DNA of 64,000 nt from Agrobacterium tumefaciens (GTDB taxonomy: Bacteria; Pseudomonadota; Alphaproteobacteria; Rhizobiales; Rhizobiaceae): positions 1,426,001 to 1,490,000 of the forward strand of contig CP048485.1 in NCBI GenBank assembly GCA_025560025.1, given 5' to 3'. The position numbers were made by a program, and so were the translations under genes. Numbering within the stretch: position 1 is the first letter of the stretch; every line of letters starts with the position of its first letter. Below, piece after piece: positions 10,326 through 19,330 of this stretch. A model generated the notes under the pieces. That model made no database searches, had not been told where the DNA came from, and worked only from the letters and a program-made list of their open reading frames with translations.

Positions 10326-10664
10326 TCAGTAGCACACGCGCGCGCGGTACATATCGCCCCAGCTGTTCTCCCGCCAGACGACGTGGCAGCGCGGATAGGC
10401 CGGCTGATAGATCACCGGAGGGCCATAAACGGGCGGGCCGTAAAAAGGCTCGGCATAATAGGGGCCGCCATAGGAATGCCGCGCCCCGGCGATGATAGCG
10501 CCGCCGATAATCGCTCCGGCGATACCTGCGGCAATGCCGCCGCCGCCATGCCCATGTCCAAAGTGGTTGCGTGCTTCCGCCTGGTTGGTGGTGGCAATTG
10601 TGGTGCCCGCAATTGTCAAAGCAACCAGACCTGCGGAGGCGAACCTGTTCATCCTGGTCCACAT
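10326..10664 (-). CDS. Small secreted Gly/Tyr/Pro-rich protein
   Basis: 112 aa with a signal peptide (LVALTIAGTTIATTNQAEA), then a His/Gly stretch, a glycine-zipper-like segment (GGGIAAGIAGAIIGGAIIAGA) that could insert in a membrane, and a Tyr/Pro-rich tail ending in RARVCY with two cysteines. Proteins of this layout are common in Rhizobiales and unnamed. The glycine zipper suggests an envelope role; that is an inference. Confidence 0.7.
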   Translation of the reverse strand: MWTRMNRFASAGLVALTIAGTTIATTNQAEARNHFGHGHGGGGIAAGIAGAIIGGAIIAGARHSYGGPYYAEPFYGPPVYGPPVIYQPAYPRCHVVWRENSWGDMYRARVCY

Positions 10665-11055
10665 TGTCTTGCTCCTTCGTCTTCCCGCTCGCGCATCATA
10701 TTGGGCGCAGTGCAGGAGATGGGAACAAGACTACGCCCGCCGAAGCTACCGGCGCATGTCCGTTTCATTACATACCGGTAATGTTTGCAGAGCCTTGGGG
10801 TGTCGGCTTTGGGAAGTGTCCATTGACAGCGGACCGACGCGCGTGGGGCTTACCCCCCTCTGCCCTGCCGGGCATCTCCCCCTCAAGGGGGGAGATCGGC
10901 AAGAGGTGCTACCATCGCTCCACGCGCAAGCTTCGAGATGAGCGAGACCTAGCCGCAGATCGATCTCCCCCCTTGAGGGGGAGATGCCCGGCAGGGCAGA
11001 GGGGGGTAAGCCCCACGCTCATCGGTCCGCTATGGATCGGCAACCTCCCGAAGTT
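10665..11055. repeat. Long inverted repeat between two genes
   Basis: Arms at about 10828-10898 and 10961-11031 are reverse complements over about 70 bp, from AGCGGACCGA through CTCTGCCCTGCCGGGCATCT to GGGGGGAGATCG. Only a few mismatches are seen near the outer ends. The loop is about 62 bp. The arms also contain their own smaller hairpins. This is a known style of dispersed rhizobial intergenic repeat. No gene is seen in 10665-10827. Confidence 0.75.
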
Positions 11056-14000
11056 TTAGGACCGCGCCAGCTCCGCCAGCTGTGTCATGATCATCGCCGC
11101 CCCCGCCAGCCGCTTCTCCGGCGTCGGCAGGTCGCGGGTCAGGAACAGGCTGTGATCGGGGCGGATCTTCGCCATCGTGCCCTGCTTGCCGATATAGGCG
11201 ACAAGCGCTGCGGGGTTGGGGAATTCCTTGTTACGGAACTGCACGACCACGCCCTTCGGCCCGGCATCCACCTTCTCGACATTGGCGGTGCGGCAAAGCG
11301 ACTTGATGTAGACGATCTTGAGGAGATGTTGCACCTCTTTCGGCAGCGGGCCGAAACGGTCGATCATTTCCGCGCCGAAACCATCGATCTCGCCGATATC
11401 GGCAAGCTCGCCGAGACGGCGGTAAAGGCCCATGCGCAGATGCAGGTCGGGAACGTAATCTTCCGGGATCATCACGGAGGTGCCGACCGATATCTGCGGC
11501 GACCAGCCGCTGTCGCGTACCTCTTCGTCGCCCTTCACCTCGGCAACCGCCTCTTCCAGCATCTGCTGGTAAAGCTCGAAGCCGACTTCCTTGATATGGC
11601 CGGACTGTTCCTCGCCAAGCAGATTGCCCGCGCCGCGAATATCGAGATCGTGGCTCGCCAGCTGGAAACCGGCGCCCAGCGTATCGAGCGATTGCAGCAC
11701 CTTTAGCCGCCGTTCCGCCATCGTCGTCAACACCTTGTTGACCGGCAGGGTGAAGAGCGCGAAGGCGCGCACCTTGGAACGGCCGACACGGCCGCGCAGC
11801 TGGTAAAGCTGGGCAAGGCCGAACATGTCGGCCCGATGCACGATCAGCGTATTGGCGGTCGGCACATCGAGGCCGGATTCAACGATGGTGGTCGACAACA
11901 ACACATCATATTTGCCGTCATAAAAGGCGTTCATGATGTCTTCCAGTTCGCCGGCCGGCATCTGCCCATGCGCCACCGCCACCTTCAGTTCCGGCACATC
12001 CGATTGCAGGAACGCGTGAATGTCGGCAAGATCGGCAAGACGGGGGCAGACGTAAAAACTCTGGCCGCCGCGATAATGCTCGCGCATCAGAGTCTCGCGG
12101 ATGACGAGCGGATCGAAGGGCGAGATGAAGGTGCGCACCGCCATGCGGTCCACCGGCGGCGTGGTGATGAGCGACAGTTCCCGCACGCCCGTCATGGCAA
12201 GCTGCAAGGTGCGCGGAATAGGCGTCGCGGAGAGCGTCAGCACATGCACGTCGCTCTTCAGCTCCTTCAGGCGCTCCTTGTGCTTCACCCCGAAATGCTG
12301 CTCTTCATCGATGATCAGCAGGCCAAGATTGGCGAAGCTGATGCCCGCGCCGAGCAGCGCATGGGTACCGACGACGATATCCGTCTTGCCATCAGCCACT
12401 TCCTTTTTCGTCAGCGTCAGCTCCTTGGAACCGACCAGCCGCGAAGCCTGCTGCACCCGGATAGGCAGGCCCCGGAAACGTTCCGAGAAGGTGCGGAAAT
12501 GCTGGCGGGAAAGCAGCGTGGTCGGCACCACCACAGCCACCTGCACGCCGTTCATGGCGGCAAGGAACGCGGCGCGCAGCGCCACTTCGGTCTTGCCGAA
12601 ACCGACATCGCCGCAGATGAGCCGATCCATCGGTCGTCCGGCACCGAGATCCTCGCGCACCGCCTCGATGGCGTTCAGCTGGTCCTCGGTCTCGTCATAG
12701 GGGAAACGGGCGGCAAATTCGTCGTAAAGCCCATCCGGCGCAACCAAGGCCGGCGCATGGCGCACCAGACGCGCGGCCGCGATGCGGATGAGCTCATCGG
12801 CCATGTCGAGCAGGCGCTTCTTGAGCTTGGCCTTGCGCATCTGCCATGCGCCGCCGCCCAGCTTGTCCAGCTGCGCTTCCGCCGCATCGGAGCCGTAACG
12901 GGACAGAAGATCGATGTTTTCAACCGGCAGGAACAGCTTGGCGTCATCGGCATAGTGCAGTTCCAGGCAGGCGCGCGGCGCGCCCGCCGCCTCGATGGTC
13001 CGCAGGCCAACGAAGCGGCCGATGCCGTGTTCGGCATGGACGACCAGCGAGCCCTCATCGAGCCCCGCCACTTCCGAGATGAAATCCGCGCCGCGCTTGC
13101 GGCGCTTGGAGCGGCGCACCATGCGGTCGCCGAGAATATCCTGCTCGCCGATAACGGCCAGCAGTCCGGTTTCGAAACCGGCTTCGAGGCTCAGAACCGT
13201 TGCGGCCGCCTCACCCTTACCGAGCTTTTCCACCTCTTTCAGCGAGGTAACCGGCTTGATCTTCTCAAGCCCGTGCTCGTTCAGCACCTGCAACAATCGG
13301 TCGAGCGAACCTTCCGACCAGCCGGTTATCAGCACCTTCCAGCCCTTGGCGCGGCGCTCGGCAATGTGCTTCACCGCCAGATCGAAGACGTTGACCCGTT
13401 CTTCGCTCTCGCCCTCGGTTGGCGGACGCGCCCAGCGCGGCCCGACATGGGCGTCCAGCGTCGCGACCGGGCGGCCTTCGCTGTCCTGCTCGTTGAAAGG
13501 TGTCAGCCGAACCGCGTTAACGGCGGCGAGCGCGGCATCAAAACTCTTGCCGTCGAGATAAAGCTGGCCGGGCGAAACCGGCTTGTAGGGCGCACCCTGC
13601 GTCGAGCCCTTGGTTTCGCCGGAACTGCGGCGCGCATCGTAATAATCGAGCACCAGCTTGGAGCGCTCTTTCGCCGCCTCCCGCGCCGTATGGTCGGTAA
13701 CGATGCGGAAATCCTTCAGATAATCGAAGGCGGTCTCCAGCTGCTCGTAAAACAGTGGCAGCCAATGCTCCATGCCGGAATAACGGCGACCTTCGGAGAC
13801 GGCCTGATAAAGCGCGTCGTCGCGGGTCGCCGCGCCGAATAGAGACAGGTAATTCTTGCGGAAACGGCTGATCGTATCCGGCGTCAGCGTCACTTCGCTC
13901 ATCGGGTTCAGATCGAGCGAGCGCGCCTGACCGATGGTGCGCTGGCTGGCCGGATCGAAGGTGCGGATGCTCTCCAGCGTATCGCCGAAGAAATCGAGCC

Positions 14001-14553
14001 GCACCGGCTCTTCCGTGCCCGGCACGAAGACATCGAGAATACCGCCGCGCACGGCGAATTCACCCACTTCGCGCACCGTCGCCACCCGGTCGAAACCGTT
14101 GCGTTCCAGCCGCGCGGCAATCTCCTCCATGCGGATCTGGTTGCCGGGCCTGGCCGAAAAGCCGAGGCTTTCGATAATGTCGCGCGGCGCCATCTTCTGC
14201 AGCATGGCGTTGACGGTGACCAGCACGATGGCCGGATGCGGTTTCTTCGCATGGGCGATGAGACCGGAGAGCGCCGCCAGCCGGCGCGCCGAAGCGTCGG
14301 CGCTCGGTGACACGCGGTCATAGGGCAGGCAGTCCCAGGCCGGCAGCGTCATCACCGGAATGTCAGGTGCGACGAAACCGAGGATCTGTTCGAGATCGGC
14401 GACCCGCTGGCCATCCGACATCACATAGGCGACCGACGTGCCGGCCCGCGCCATATCGGCAAGCAAAAGGGCTTCCATGCCGGAAGGCACGTTTCCGATG
14501 GTCAGCGGCGTATCGGCCGACGACACCAGCTTTGCATCGAATCCGGCTATCAT
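11056..14553 (-). CDS. mfd: Transcription-repair coupling factor
   Basis: A 1165-aa Mfd translocase that removes RNA polymerase stalled at DNA lesions and recruits UvrA. The N-terminal UvrB-like region (TPLTIGNVPSGMEALL onward) is followed by the RNAP-interaction domain (EGSLVVHAEHGIGRFVGL), then the RecG-like motor with Walker A ICGDVGFGKTEVA and Walker B IIDEEQHFG, then the TRG region (GLDVPTANTLIVHRADMFGLAQLYQLRGRVGR) and the TRCF C-terminal domain. Length is normal. The sdhE gene ends 4 bp upstream, so the two are likely co-transcribed. Confidence 0.97.
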   Translation of the reverse strand: MIAGFDAKLVSSADTPLTIGNVPSGMEALLLADMARAGTSVAYVMSDGQRVADLEQILGFVAPDIPVMTLPAWDCLPYDRVSPSADASARRLAALSGLIAHAKKPHPAIVLVTVNAMLQKMAPRDIIESLGFSARPGNQIRMEEIAARLERNGFDRVATVREVGEFAVRGGILDVFVPGTEEPVRLDFFGDTLESIRTFDPASQRTIGQARSLDLNPMSEVTLTPDTISRFRKNYLSLFGAATRDDALYQAVSEGRRYSGMEHWLPLFYEQLETAFDYLKDFRIVTDHTAREAAKERSKLVLDYYDARRSSGETKGSTQGAPYKPVSPGQLYLDGKSFDAALAAVNAVRLTPFNEQDSEGRPVATLDAHVGPRWARPPTEGESEERVNVFDLAVKHIAERRAKGWKVLITGWSEGSLDRLLQVLNEHGLEKIKPVTSLKEVEKLGKGEAAATVLSLEAGFETGLLAVIGEQDILGDRMVRRSKRRKRGADFISEVAGLDEGSLVVHAEHGIGRFVGLRTIEAAGAPRACLELHYADDAKLFLPVENIDLLSRYGSDAAEAQLDKLGGGAWQMRKAKLKKRLLDMADELIRIAAARLVRHAPALVAPDGLYDEFAARFPYDETEDQLNAIEAVREDLGAGRPMDRLICGDVGFGKTEVALRAAFLAAMNGVQVAVVVPTTLLSRQHFRTFSERFRGLPIRVQQASRLVGSKELTLTKKEVADGKTDIVVGTHALLGAGISFANLGLLIIDEEQHFGVKHKERLKELKSDVHVLTLSATPIPRTLQLAMTGVRELSLITTPPVDRMAVRTFISPFDPLVIRETLMREHYRGGQSFYVCPRLADLADIHAFLQSDVPELKVAVAHGQMPAGELEDIMNAFYDGKYDVLLSTTIVESGLDVPTANTLIVHRADMFGLAQLYQLRGRVGRSKVRAFALFTLPVNKVLTTMAERRLKVLQSLDTLGAGFQLASHDLDIRGAGNLLGEEQSGHIKEVGFELYQQMLEEAVAEVKGDEEVRDSGWSPQISVGTSVMIPEDYVPDLHLRMGLYRRLGELADIGEIDGFGAEMIDRFGPLPKEVQHLLKIVYIKSLCRTANVEKVDAGPKGVVVQFRNKEFPNPAALVAYIGKQGTMAKIRPDHSLFLTRDLPTPEKRLAGAAMIMTQLAELARS

Positions 14554-14557
14554 ATTC

Positions 14558-14878
14558 TCAGGCTTTCAGGGTGTCAGTGGTGACGAGATCGAAATCGGGG
14601 CGGTAGGAGGCGATCTTCTCGAACAGCGGGGTCTGGAATTTTTCCGGTATGGCAAGGGCGCCCGTCACCATCTTGACGAGGTCGTTATCCTCTTCCGCCA
14701 TGATGATCTCAAGCTCGTCGAGCTCGTCATCGGAAAGCCCGGCAATATTGTCTTCCGCGAATTGCCCGAGCACCAGATCCATCTCGCGAATGCCCCGGTG
14801 CCAGCAGCGGTAAAGAATCCGCCGGCGTCTCGGATCGAGGTCGGCACTCGTGCGCACCAGTCCAGTCATCGCATTCAC
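14558..14878 (-). CDS. sdhE: Succinate dehydrogenase assembly factor (FAD insertion)
   Basis: A 106-aa SdhE/Sdh5-family protein that promotes covalent flavin attachment to SdhA. The family core is visible: RRRRILYRCWHRGIREMDL with the conserved RGxxE/D-like motif, followed by acidic helices (LSDDELDELEIIMAEEDNDL). The C-terminal extension is longer than in E. coli, as is common in alphaproteobacteria. Start could be ATG 14878 or the second Met three codons later. Lies directly before mfd. Confidence 0.93.
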   Translation of the reverse strand: MNAMTGLVRTSADLDPRRRRILYRCWHRGIREMDLVLGQFAEDNIAGLSDDELDELEIIMAEEDNDLVKMVTGALAIPEKFQTPLFEKIASYRPDFDLVTTDTLKA

Positions 14879-15058
14879 CTTTCGGTTGGCTATTCAACAG
14901 GATGTTGACTGCGACCTCCTATAGAACAGGAGGCGAACGCTTGGGAACCGGTTTTTATCGAAATAATGCCGCAGCAGTGAAAATCTGCCGGTGATAACCC
15001 GCCTTTGTGGCCAGCGAAGTCTTGCATAAGCCGTCCCCTTCCCCGATTTTGCTGACCC

Positions 15059-17164
15059 ATGCGCCCGGCCATTCTCGATCCGCTGTTTGCCTCCGTCTCC
15101 ACCCTTGCCGGTGTGGGGCCGAAGCTTGCCGATCTTCTGGCCAAGCTTTTGAGCCGGGAAAGCGCCGACGACACGCGCGTGATCGATCTTCTGTTCCACG
15201 CGCCATCCAACGTCATAGACCGCCGCAACCGCCCCGGCATTGCGCTGGCCAGCCCCGGCGCCATTGTCACCATTCAGGGACGTGTCGACCGCCACCAGCC
15301 GCCGCCGCCGGGAAACCGCAACGCGCCCTATCGCGTCTTCCTGCATGACGAGACCGGCGAACTGGCGCTGACCTTCTTCCGCGCCAAGGGCGACTGGCTG
15401 TCCAAGGCCCTGCCCGTTGATGAAGAGGTTCTCGTCAGCGGCAAGGTGGACTGGTTCAACGGCCGCGCTTCCATGGTGCATCCGGATTTCATGGTGAAGC
15501 TATCAGAGGCGGAAAACCTGCCTTTGGTGGAAGCCGTTTATCCCATGACCGCCGGGCTGTCTGCCAAGGTGCTACGCAAGGCAATCGAAGGCGGGCTGTC
15601 GAAACTGCCGGTCTTTCCGGAATGGATCGACGAGACGCTCAAGACCCGGCAGGGTTTCGGCGATGTTGCCTCGAGCTTCCGCGAATTGCACGACCCGCGC
15701 GACAGCGCCGATATCGAACCGCAGGCCCCGTCGCGCAGGCGGCTTGCCTATGACGAATTCCTTGCCGGGCAGCTGTCACTGGCGCTGGTGCGCCAGCGGC
15801 TGCGCAAGGTAGCGGGCCAGCCGATCCGCGCCAAGGGTGATGTCGCCGCAAAAATCCTGTCGCAACTGCCCTTCTCGCTGACGGCAAGCCAGAGCGCCGC
15901 CGTGAAAGATATCCTCACCGATATGGCCGGCGAAGACCGCATGTTGCGGCTGCTGCAGGGCGATGTCGGTGCGGGCAAGACGCTGGTGGCGCTGATGGCC
16001 ATGGCAACGGCGGTGGAGGCCGGCGGACAGGCGGTGCTGATGGCCCCGACCGAAATCCTCGCCCGCCAGCACTACGCCACCATCTCGAAGCTCGCCAATG
16101 CAGCGGGCATCACCGTCGAAGTGCTGACCGGCCGCACCAAGGGCAAGGAGCGCCGCGAGATCGAGGAGCGCGTCGCTTCCGGCGAAGCGCAGATCGTCAT
16201 CGGCACCCATGCGCTGTTTCAGGACAGCGTGAGTTACAGGAACCTCGTGCTGGCCGTGGTCGACGAGCAGCATCGCTTCGGTGTGCACCAGCGCCTGCGC
16301 CTCACCGCCAAGGGCATCACGCCGCATATGCTGGTCATGACCGCCACACCCATTCCGCGCACACTGGTTCTGGCCGCCTTCGGCGACATGGATGTTTCCA
16401 AGCTCACCGAAAAGCCCGCCGGCCGCAAACCCATCCAGACCGTGACGATCCCTACCGAACGGATCGGCGACATTGTCGAGCGACTGCGCGCGGCACTGAA
16501 GGAAGGCAAGAAGGCCTACTGGATTTGCCCGCTGGTGGAGGAAACTGAAGAATCCGACCTGATGTCGGCGGAGGAGCGCCACGCGGTTCTCTCGCAGATG
16601 CTCGGCGCCAATATCGGCCTTATCCACGGACGCATGAGCGGCCCGGAGAAGGACGCCGCCATGCTGGCCTTCAAGAACGGTGAAACCCGGCTGCTGGTGG
16701 CGACGACCGTGGTGGAAGTGGGCGTCGACGTGCCGGATGCGACGATCATGGTCATTGAACACGCCGAACGTTTCGGCCTTGCCCAGCTTCACCAGTTGCG
16801 CGGCCGTGTGGGCCGCGGCGACGAGGCCTCCACCTGCATCCTGCTCTATAAAGGCCCGCTCAGCGAAAACGGTCGTGCCCGGCTCTCCATCCTGCGCGAC
16901 AGTGAGGATGGCTTCCTGATTGCCGAGGAGGATTTGAAGCTGCGCGGCGAGGGTGAACTGCTCGGCACCCGCCAGTCCGGCACGCCGGGCTTCCGCATCG
17001 CCAGCCTCGAAGCCCATGCCGATCTTCTGGAAATCGCCCGCAAAGACGCGGCTTACGTCATCGAACGCGACCCCGAATTGACAGGCCCGCGCGGCAATGC
17101 GCTGCGCACCCTGCTCTATCTGCACCGCCGCGACGAAGCGATCCGCTTCCTGCACGCCGGCTGA
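15059..17164 (+). CDS. recG: ATP-dependent DNA helicase RecG
   Basis: A 701-aa branch-migrating helicase that remodels stalled forks and Holliday junctions. The wedge (OB-fold) domain occupies roughly the first 270 residues, followed by Walker A GDVGAGKTLVALMA and the DEQH box VVDEQHRFG, and the TRG motif segment near LHQLRGRVGRGDEAS. Length and order are standard. It is divergent from sdhE-mfd across 180 bp. Confidence 0.97.
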   Translation: MRPAILDPLFASVSTLAGVGPKLADLLAKLLSRESADDTRVIDLLFHAPSNVIDRRNRPGIALASPGAIVTIQGRVDRHQPPPPGNRNAPYRVFLHDETGELALTFFRAKGDWLSKALPVDEEVLVSGKVDWFNGRASMVHPDFMVKLSEAENLPLVEAVYPMTAGLSAKVLRKAIEGGLSKLPVFPEWIDETLKTRQGFGDVASSFRELHDPRDSADIEPQAPSRRRLAYDEFLAGQLSLALVRQRLRKVAGQPIRAKGDVAAKILSQLPFSLTASQSAAVKDILTDMAGEDRMLRLLQGDVGAGKTLVALMAMATAVEAGGQAVLMAPTEILARQHYATISKLANAAGITVEVLTGRTKGKERREIEERVASGEAQIVIGTHALFQDSVSYRNLVLAVVDEQHRFGVHQRLRLTAKGITPHMLVMTATPIPRTLVLAAFGDMDVSKLTEKPAGRKPIQTVTIPTERIGDIVERLRAALKEGKKAYWICPLVEETEESDLMSAEERHAVLSQMLGANIGLIHGRMSGPEKDAAMLAFKNGETRLLVATTVVEVGVDVPDATIMVIEHAERFGLAQLHQLRGRVGRGDEASTCILLYKGPLSENGRARLSILRDSEDGFLIAEEDLKLRGEGELLGTRQSGTPGFRIASLEAHADLLEIARKDAAYVIERDPELTGPRGNALRTLLYLHRRDEAIRFLHAG

Positions 17165-17176
17165 AAGTGAACGCCC

Positions 17177-17449
17177 ATGAACATGATCGACCCGCGCCGC
17201 CCGCCACCCGCCTTCCGCAAAGGTTATGCACTGTGCTCGCCGCAGAATATCCTGCAACCCGAGACATTTGCGAAGAGCGCGAAAAAGGCAATCGGCAAGG
17301 CCTTCAAGAAGCCCGGCCGCAAGAAGGCGTGGAGCGAGGCGCTGGAAGAAGGCTGGAGCGTGAGGCTGGTCTATATGCGGCTTTTCGTTCCCGTATTCCA
17401 CGCCACGAGCACCGGCACGGAAGTGGATGATCTGGATGACGAGGATTGA
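17177..17449 (+). CDS. Small basic/acidic hypothetical protein
   Basis: A 90-aa protein 12 bp after recG, probably on the same transcript. It is rich in Lys, Arg and Pro in the first half (FAKSAKKAIGKAFKKPGRKKAW) and ends in an acidic tail (EVDDLDDED). No domain recognised. Its coding character and tight spacing to recG support it as a real gene. Confidence 0.6.
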   Translation: MNMIDPRRPPPAFRKGYALCSPQNILQPETFAKSAKKAIGKAFKKPGRKKAWSEALEEGWSVRLVYMRLFVPVFHATSTGTEVDDLDDED

Positions 17450-17453
17450 TATG

Positions 17454-17468
17454 GTCCATTGAATGGAC
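17454..17468. promoter_or_regulatory. Palindromic operator of the vapBC-type pair
   Basis: GTCCATTGAATGGAC is a perfect 7+1+7 palindrome 35 bp before the antitoxin start, next to an AT-rich TAATATAAT segment that could be the -10. Toxin-antitoxin pairs repress themselves at such sites. Confidence 0.65.
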
Positions 17469-17503
17469 TAATATAATGCTAACTTTAACGCCCGAGGTTA
17501 GCC

Positions 17504-17761
17504 GTGCAGATATCCGTGACGGATGCAAAAAGTCAGCTTACCGAACTGGTGCGCCGCGCCGAAGCCGGTGATGAGGTCATTCTCACCCGTCATGGCCACG
17601 CCGCCGTGCGGCTGGTTCCGGTCACTGCCGTGGCGGATAAAACCTCCCGCAAGGCCGCGCTCGCAAAAGTGCGCGCGACTGTCGCCAACAAAGCCAATGA
17701 TGGTCCGGATGCCGCGCATAGTCAGGATTTTCTCTATGACGAGCATGGCCTTCCGAAATGA
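17504..17761 (+). CDS. Phd/VapB-type antitoxin
   Basis: An 85-aa antitoxin of the Phd/YefM fold, starting at GTG: MQISVTDAKSQLTELVRRAE, GDEVILTRHGHAAVRLVPV is the usual DNA-binding dimer core. The C-terminal part, ending in FLYDEHGLPK, would wrap the toxin. It overlaps the toxin gene by 4 bp (ATGA), which couples translation. The palindrome upstream is the likely operator. Confidence 0.9.
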   Translation: MQISVTDAKSQLTELVRRAEAGDEVILTRHGHAAVRLVPVTAVADKTSRKAALAKVRATVANKANDGPDAAHSQDFLYDEHGLPK

Positions 17762-18141
17762 TCGTTATCGATACGTCAGCTCTGATGGCGATCCTGCTCG
17801 ATGAACCCAAAGCGGATGCCTGCGCCGCAGCGCTCGAAACGGATGAGCCTCTGCTCATTTCCGCCGGTACGCTTGCGGAAGCCATGATCGTGGCGCAGCG
17901 GCGCGACCGCAGCCAGGAACTGGAGATGCTGATCGAAGGTCTGAGCGTCGAAATCAGACCTGTTACCCCCAAATCGGCACATGGCGTTTCCGAAGCTTAC
18001 CGCATCTGGGGCAAGGGCATTCATCCTGCCGGACTGAATTTCGGCGACTGTTTTGCCTACGAGCTGGCGAAAACCGAGGGGTGCCCCTTGCTTTATGTCG
18101 GCAACGACTTTTCGCAGACGGACATCCTCGGCGTTCTCTAA
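17758..18141 (+). CDS. VapC-type PIN-domain ribonuclease toxin
   Basis: A 127-aa PIN-domain protein. The acidic metal-binding residues are in place: Asp5 in MIVIDTSALMAIL, the Glu of AGTLAEAMIV, Asp in FGDCFAYELA and Asp in VGNDFSQTD. VapC toxins cut tRNA or rRNA when freed from the antitoxin. Paired and translationally coupled with the gene upstream. All catalytic residues look intact, so the toxin is probably active. Confidence 0.93.
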   Translation: MIVIDTSALMAILLDEPKADACAAALETDEPLLISAGTLAEAMIVAQRRDRSQELEMLIEGLSVEIRPVTPKSAHGVSEAYRIWGKGIHPAGLNFGDCFAYELAKTEGCPLLYVGNDFSQTDILGVL

Positions 18142-18144
18142 CCG

Positions 18145-18813
18145 TCAAACCGGCGCAATCATCTTCGGGGGCGTGAAATCCGGGGCCACCAGACCACCGG
18201 ATATCAAGAGCTTTGCCGCATCTTCCGGCGTCATATCCAGCATCACGATCTTGTCTTTCGGCACGAACAGCAGAAAACCGGCTGTCGGCACCGGTGTCGG
18301 CGGCAGGAAGACGGCGACCATCTGCTGGCCCATTTCATTGAAACGATGGGCAAGCTCACCTTTAGCCTCGGAGGCAACGAACACCATCGCCCAGGTGCCC
18401 GATGACGGAAACTCGATCAGGCCGACCTTCTTGAATGAGTTCGAATGCTCCTTCAGGACGGATTCGAACAGCTGCTTGATGCTCTTGTAGATCGGCCGCA
18501 CCAGCGGCATGCGGTTGAGGATGGATTCGCCGACACCGAAAATCCATTTGCCGATGAGGTTATTACCGAGAAAGCCGATGAGGGTGATGCCGACGACGGC
18601 GATCAGCAGGCCGAAACCGGGAATAGCCACATCGAAATATTGTTCGGGATCGTAACGGGCGGGAATATAGGGCTTCACCCAGCTATCCGCCCATTGCAGG
18701 AAACTCCACACCAGCCACATGGTGATGGTGACGGGCGCAAGGATCAGAACGCCCGTGAGGAAACTATTGCGCAGCCGGGCTGCGAATGAAATTTTTACTG
18801 GAATATCGGTCAT
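18145..18813 (-). CDS. DUF502 family membrane protein
   Basis: 222 aa with two strong membrane helices (LTGVLILAPVTITMWLVWSF and a second at FGLLIAVVGITLIGFLG), then the conserved DUF502 segment GWAMVF/VFLPPTPVPTAGFLLFVPK. The role of the family in bacteria is not established. It is convergent with the toxin gene and lies downstream of the GNAT gene on the same strand. Confidence 0.85.
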   Translation of the reverse strand: MTDIPVKISFAARLRNSFLTGVLILAPVTITMWLVWSFLQWADSWVKPYIPARYDPEQYFDVAIPGFGLLIAVVGITLIGFLGNNLIGKWIFGVGESILNRMPLVRPIYKSIKQLFESVLKEHSNSFKKVGLIEFPSSGTWAMVFVASEAKGELAHRFNEMGQQMVAVFLPPTPVPTAGFLLFVPKDKIVMLDMTPEDAAKLLISGGLVAPDFTPPKMIAPV

Positions 18814-18826
18814 TTACCGTTCGGAA

Positions 18827-19330
18827 TTAAGCGTTGACGCTATCGAAACCCGGATGAAAACCGACAATGCCGGATGGAGTTCCACCATGCAAGCGCAGGG
18901 CCAACAAATATTTGTCAGGAATGCCTTTGCTGTGCAGGCCGTCGAAACGCTCAAATCCAAATCGGCCGTAATAGGCAGGACTGCCCGCCAGAATGCATCC
19001 GGCCGCTTCGAGCCGATCCAGCATTGAAAGCCCCTCATGCACGAGGCGCGATCCAATGCCCTGACCTTGCCTCTCCGGAGAGACCGAAATCGGGCCGAGA
19101 GCAAACCAGCGACCTTCCGAATCCGAGACGGTGACCGGCGAAAAAGCGATGTGACCGACGATCTGCCCGCCATCCTCCGCCACCAGAGAAACGGTGAGCG
19201 CATCCGCATTGCGCAGCCTGCCGACGATCAGGTGTTCGCTCTGGTCGCTAAACGGCATATCCTGGAACGCCGCTTCCGTCAGCGCTCCGATCGCCTCTTC
19301 ATCGCCCTGCCGCTCCGGCCTGATGATCAT
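18827..19330 (-). CDS. GNAT-family N-acetyltransferase
   Basis: A 167-aa single-domain acetyltransferase, with the acetyl-CoA loop SPERQGQGIGSRLVHEGL (R/QxxGxG/A) in place and strand patterns of the YhbS-like subgroup. It overlaps the end of glmS by 4 bp (ATGA), so it is translated from the glmS transcript. A link to amino sugar metabolism is suggested by that position only; substrate unknown. Confidence 0.9.
   Translation of the reverse strand: MIIRPERQGDEEAIGALTEAAFQDMPFSDQSEHLIVGRLRNADALTVSLVAEDGGQIVGHIAFSPVTVSDSEGRWFALGPISVSPERQGQGIGSRLVHEGLSMLDRLEAAGCILAGSPAYYGRFGFERFDGLHSKGIPDKYLLALRLHGGTPSGIVGFHPGFDSVNA

Noticed and set aside
10383..10781. 132-codon frame opposite the small secreted protein
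   Set aside because: Antisense to a gene with a clear signal peptide; composition is that of a shadow frame.
11836..13842. 668-codon open frame opposite mfd
   Set aside because: Shadow frame caused by codon bias of mfd; no start signal and no recognisable domain.
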